Below are positions 61,994-64,000 of a stretch of DNA of 64,000 nucleotides, piece by piece. The stretch comes from Streptomyces sp. MspMP-M5 (GTDB taxonomy: Bacteria > Actinomycetota > Actinomycetes > Streptomycetales > Streptomycetaceae), in assembly GCF_000373585.1 (NCBI RefSeq), contig NZ_KB891940.1, forward strand, positions 124,001 through 188,000, written 5' to 3'. The stretch's first letter is position 1. Each line of letters begins with the position of its first letter. The notes beneath the pieces were generated by a model. That model did not search any database and was not told where the DNA came from. It worked only from the letters and a program-made list of their open reading frames with translations. The translations under genes and the position numbers were made by a program.

Positions 61994-63922
61994 TCAGGTT
62001 CCGACAGCGCGCACGATGGCGATGTCGCCGTTCATCAGGTCATCGATGAAGGAACGGACCAGCGGAGGCATGATGTAGCTGCCCGGACCGATGCCGGCAG
62101 CCACCGAGCGCAGAAACCGTAGCTGTTTCAGCTGGGTGAGGACACGGTCGGCCTGGAGACGGCTCCAGCCGCATAGTTCAGCGATCCGCACCGACGTCAT
62201 CGAGGTGAGATCGGAGATCGCCATCATGGTCAGGGCCTTGCGGCCCTGACCGTCGAGCAGGCGGTAACCGACGGAGTAGGTCTCGCGGATGTCCCATTCC
62301 CCGAAGCGGAGTTCCTCCAGGCGGGCTTCGGGGTCAGCCAGCCGCTGGGCGGCTTCCGTCAGCGACGTGTATACGCCGGTGGTCAGTTTTGCGGCCACGA
62401 TGCGCAGTGCCACCGGAAGCTGGTCGCACGACCGGGCGATGTCGCGGGCGACGTCCTCCTCGCCGGCCATGCGTTCCACGCCGACCATCGAGCTCAGGAT
62501 CGCCACGCACTCGTTCAGCGAGGGGGCGTCCAGCCGGAACGACCGTGCCCCTTCCAGGCCGCCGACGGCCAGTTGCGTTCCCGTGATGAGGACTGTACTG
62601 CCTGGTCGCGACGTCAGCAGCGGGCGTACCTGGGCGCGGGAGCCCGCGTTGTCCAGCAGGATGAGGACCTCGTGCTGCCCGGTCCAGCTCCGGAACAGCT
62701 GGGAACGCTCGTCGAGGTCGGCCGGGATCTCCTCGCCCTTGAAGCCGGCACCGCGCAGGAACCGGCCGAGCACCTGGTACGGCTCGACGGTTCCGCCGCC
62801 GAGGTCGGCGTAGAGCTGGCCGTGACAGAAGCGCTCCCTGATTTCGTGGCACACGCGGACCGCGAGCGCGGATTTTCCCGTGCCTGGACTGCCCGTCAGG
62901 GTCACGACGGTGGGCGCCAGCGTGTTCTGGTCGGGCGTCAGGAGCCGGCCCAGTTGCTCTATCTCGGCCTCGCGACCAGTGAATTCCGCGATATTGCCGG
63001 GGAGTTGTGCGGGGGAGATCGTCTCCCGCGTCTGCCAAGCCGACTCGATCTCACTGACAGCGCTGGAGTCGGCGGTCAAAATCTTGCGCTGGAGTTCCTG
63101 CAGGCTGGCTGAGGGGTCGATGCCGAGCTCGTCCTGGAGATTCCTCCGGATCGTCTGGTACACGACCAGCGCGTCGGAGCGTCTCCCCGTTCTCTGCAGG
63201 CCCACCATGAGTTTCGCATGAAGATTCTCGTGATACGGGTGCTCGGCACACAGGGATTTGAGCTCGGCGACGATTTCCTGGTGGTAGCCCAATCGCAGCT
63301 TGGCCTCGATCCTCAGCTCCACCGCCTGGAGCACGGATTCGGCGATCTGGCCCAGACAGGAATCAATTATCTCGCCTCCGATCACATCGTTCAGCGGTGC
63401 CGTCGGGCACATATCGAGTGCCTTGGTCACGACGTCGAGGGCGGCCTCGTCGGCGCCTTCCTGAAGATGACCTCTGGCTTGGTCGACCAGGCTACGGAAA
63501 ATGTCCAAGTCCAGTTCGGTGGGCCCGAGTCGAAGTTCGTACCCGACTGGCTTGGTAAGGAGAATCTCCTTGCTGTTGAGGCCGCTCTGCGTGATTATCC
63601 GCCGCAACTGGTACATGTAAGTCTGCAGGGTCGCCGTGGCGCTTACCGGCGGGTCCTGCCCCCAGATTTCGCTGACCAGCGATTCGATCGCCACCACTCT
63701 GTTCCGCCGGAGTGCGAGATGGGCGATGATCGTCCGCAGTTTCGGCGCTGTCGGCGTGACGTCGACGCCTCCGACGATGAGACTCAAGGGACTGAGCACC
63801 GAAATCATCAACGGCAATGCGCCCGCTTTTCCGGTGTCGCGGTCTACTCGAGGACTGTCTGATTCGCTTCTGTTGCTGTCAGTGACATAGAGGTCACCCG
63901 GCGTGTCTTTGCGCTCCCACAT
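61994..63922 (-). CDS. Large SARP-family regulator with NB-ARC domain
   Basis: A 642-residue AfsR-like activator. The winged-helix DNA-binding domain (about 40-135) includes LVSEIWGQDPPVSATATLQ, followed by TYMYQLRRI. The bacterial transcriptional activation domain (about 142-285) ends in NLQDELGIDPSASLQELQ. The NTPase domain has Walker A GSPGTGKS at 344-351, EVLILLDNAG and CDQLPVALRIVAAKL. The ATG at 63922 is placed behind GGGGGAG; the frame is open to the window edge, so an upstream start cannot be excluded. I noticed no in-frame TTA codon. It probably activates this cluster. Confidence 0.88.
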   Translation of the reverse strand: MWERKDTPGDLYVTDSNRSESDSPRVDRDTGKAGALPLMISVLSPLSLIVGGVDVTPTAPKLRTIIAHLALRRNRVVAIESLVSEIWGQDPPVSATATLQTYMYQLRRIITQSGLNSKEILLTKPVGYELRLGPTELDLDIFRSLVDQARGHLQEGADEAALDVVTKALDMCPTAPLNDVIGGEIIDSCLGQIAESVLQAVELRIEAKLRLGYHQEIVAELKSLCAEHPYHENLHAKLMVGLQRTGRRSDALVVYQTIRRNLQDELGIDPSASLQELQRKILTADSSAVSEIESAWQTRETISPAQLPGNIAEFTGREAEIEQLGRLLTPDQNTLAPTVVTLTGSPGTGKSALAVRVCHEIRERFCHGQLYADLGGGTVEPYQVLGRFLRGAGFKGEEIPADLDERSQLFRSWTGQHEVLILLDNAGSRAQVRPLLTSRPGSTVLITGTQLAVGGLEGARSFRLDAPSLNECVAILSSMVGVERMAGEEDVARDIARSCDQLPVALRIVAAKLTTGVYTSLTEAAQRLADPEARLEELRFGEWDIRETYSVGYRLLDGQGRKALTMMAISDLTSMTSVRIAELCGWSRLQADRVLTQLKQLRFLRSVAAGIGPGSYIMPPLVRSFIDDLMNGDIAIVRAVGT

Positions 63923-64000
63923 ATCGAACAGCTCTCCCCCGTGCCACGCTTCCTGCTGGGTGGTCAATCCCAAGTTGGGGCAGCGTGGATTCGGCCATGT

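Overview
The window is a high-GC actinobacterial chromosome segment, almost certainly Streptomyces, covering the replication origin. The evidence is the gene order murJ - pseudokinase - sigM - anti-sigma - trxB - trxA / parB - parA - rsmG - jag - yidC - yidD - rnpA - rpmH / dnaA - oriC - dnaN - gnd - recF - dciA - gyrB - gyrA - DUF3566 - tRNA-Ile - DLW-39, the nearly 1 kb dnaA-dnaN gap filled with DnaA boxes, and eleven perfect parS sites (GTTTCACGTGAAAC) between about 5.9 and 22.3 kb.

Region 1 (1-15.1 kb) holds cell-envelope, stress and segregation genes. The left part reads rightward: a DUF6049 fragment, the lipid II flippase MurJ, a membrane pseudokinase, the ECF sigma factor SigM with its anti-sigma factor, and a thioredoxin system behind a sigma-R-type promoter. 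The right part reads leftward: the parAB partition genes and the rpmH-rnpA-yidD-yidC-jag ribosome/membrane-insertion operon. Region 2 (15.1-32.6 kb) is the origin and replication block, followed by tRNA-Ile, a small membrane protein, a type I membrane protein, a Ser/Thr kinase, a helix-turn-helix protein and tRNA-Ala(TGC).

Region 3 (about 32.9 kb to the right edge) is a glycosylated aromatic polyketide (type II PKS) gene cluster starting directly behind tRNA-Ala, only about 15 kb from oriC. It encodes a KS-alpha/chain-length-factor pair, an unusual ACP fused to an SRPBCC cyclase/aromatase, a TcmI-type cyclase, a TcmJ-like cupin, a ketoreductase, two ABM monooxygenases, two DUF1772 (anthrone-oxygenase-like) proteins and an amidohydrolase. 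It also encodes two tandem P450s (one with a shortened F-G region), an F420-type LLM oxidoreductase, a split-barrel flavoprotein, an FAD monooxygenase, an O-methyltransferase and an MDR reductase. Deoxysugar genes (4,6-dehydratase, 2,3-dehydratase, 3-ketoreductase, a 4-epimerase/reductase type enzyme, a methyltransferase), three glycosyltransferases, a KSIII-like acyltransferase with serine in place of cysteine, a rifampin-phosphotransferase-like enzyme and a large SARP regulator complete it.

A plausible working model is as follows. The PKS builds and cyclises a polyketide on the fused ACP. The ABM, DUF1772, P450, LLM and FAD enzymes oxidise it. The glycosyltransferases attach 2,6-dideoxyhexoses, and the KSIII-like enzyme may acylate the product. 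The SARP probably activates the cluster, which appears to run past the right edge. No transporter, glucose-1-phosphate nucleotidylyltransferase, malonyl-CoA:ACP transferase or integrase was seen inside the window. The product cannot be named from sequence alone.
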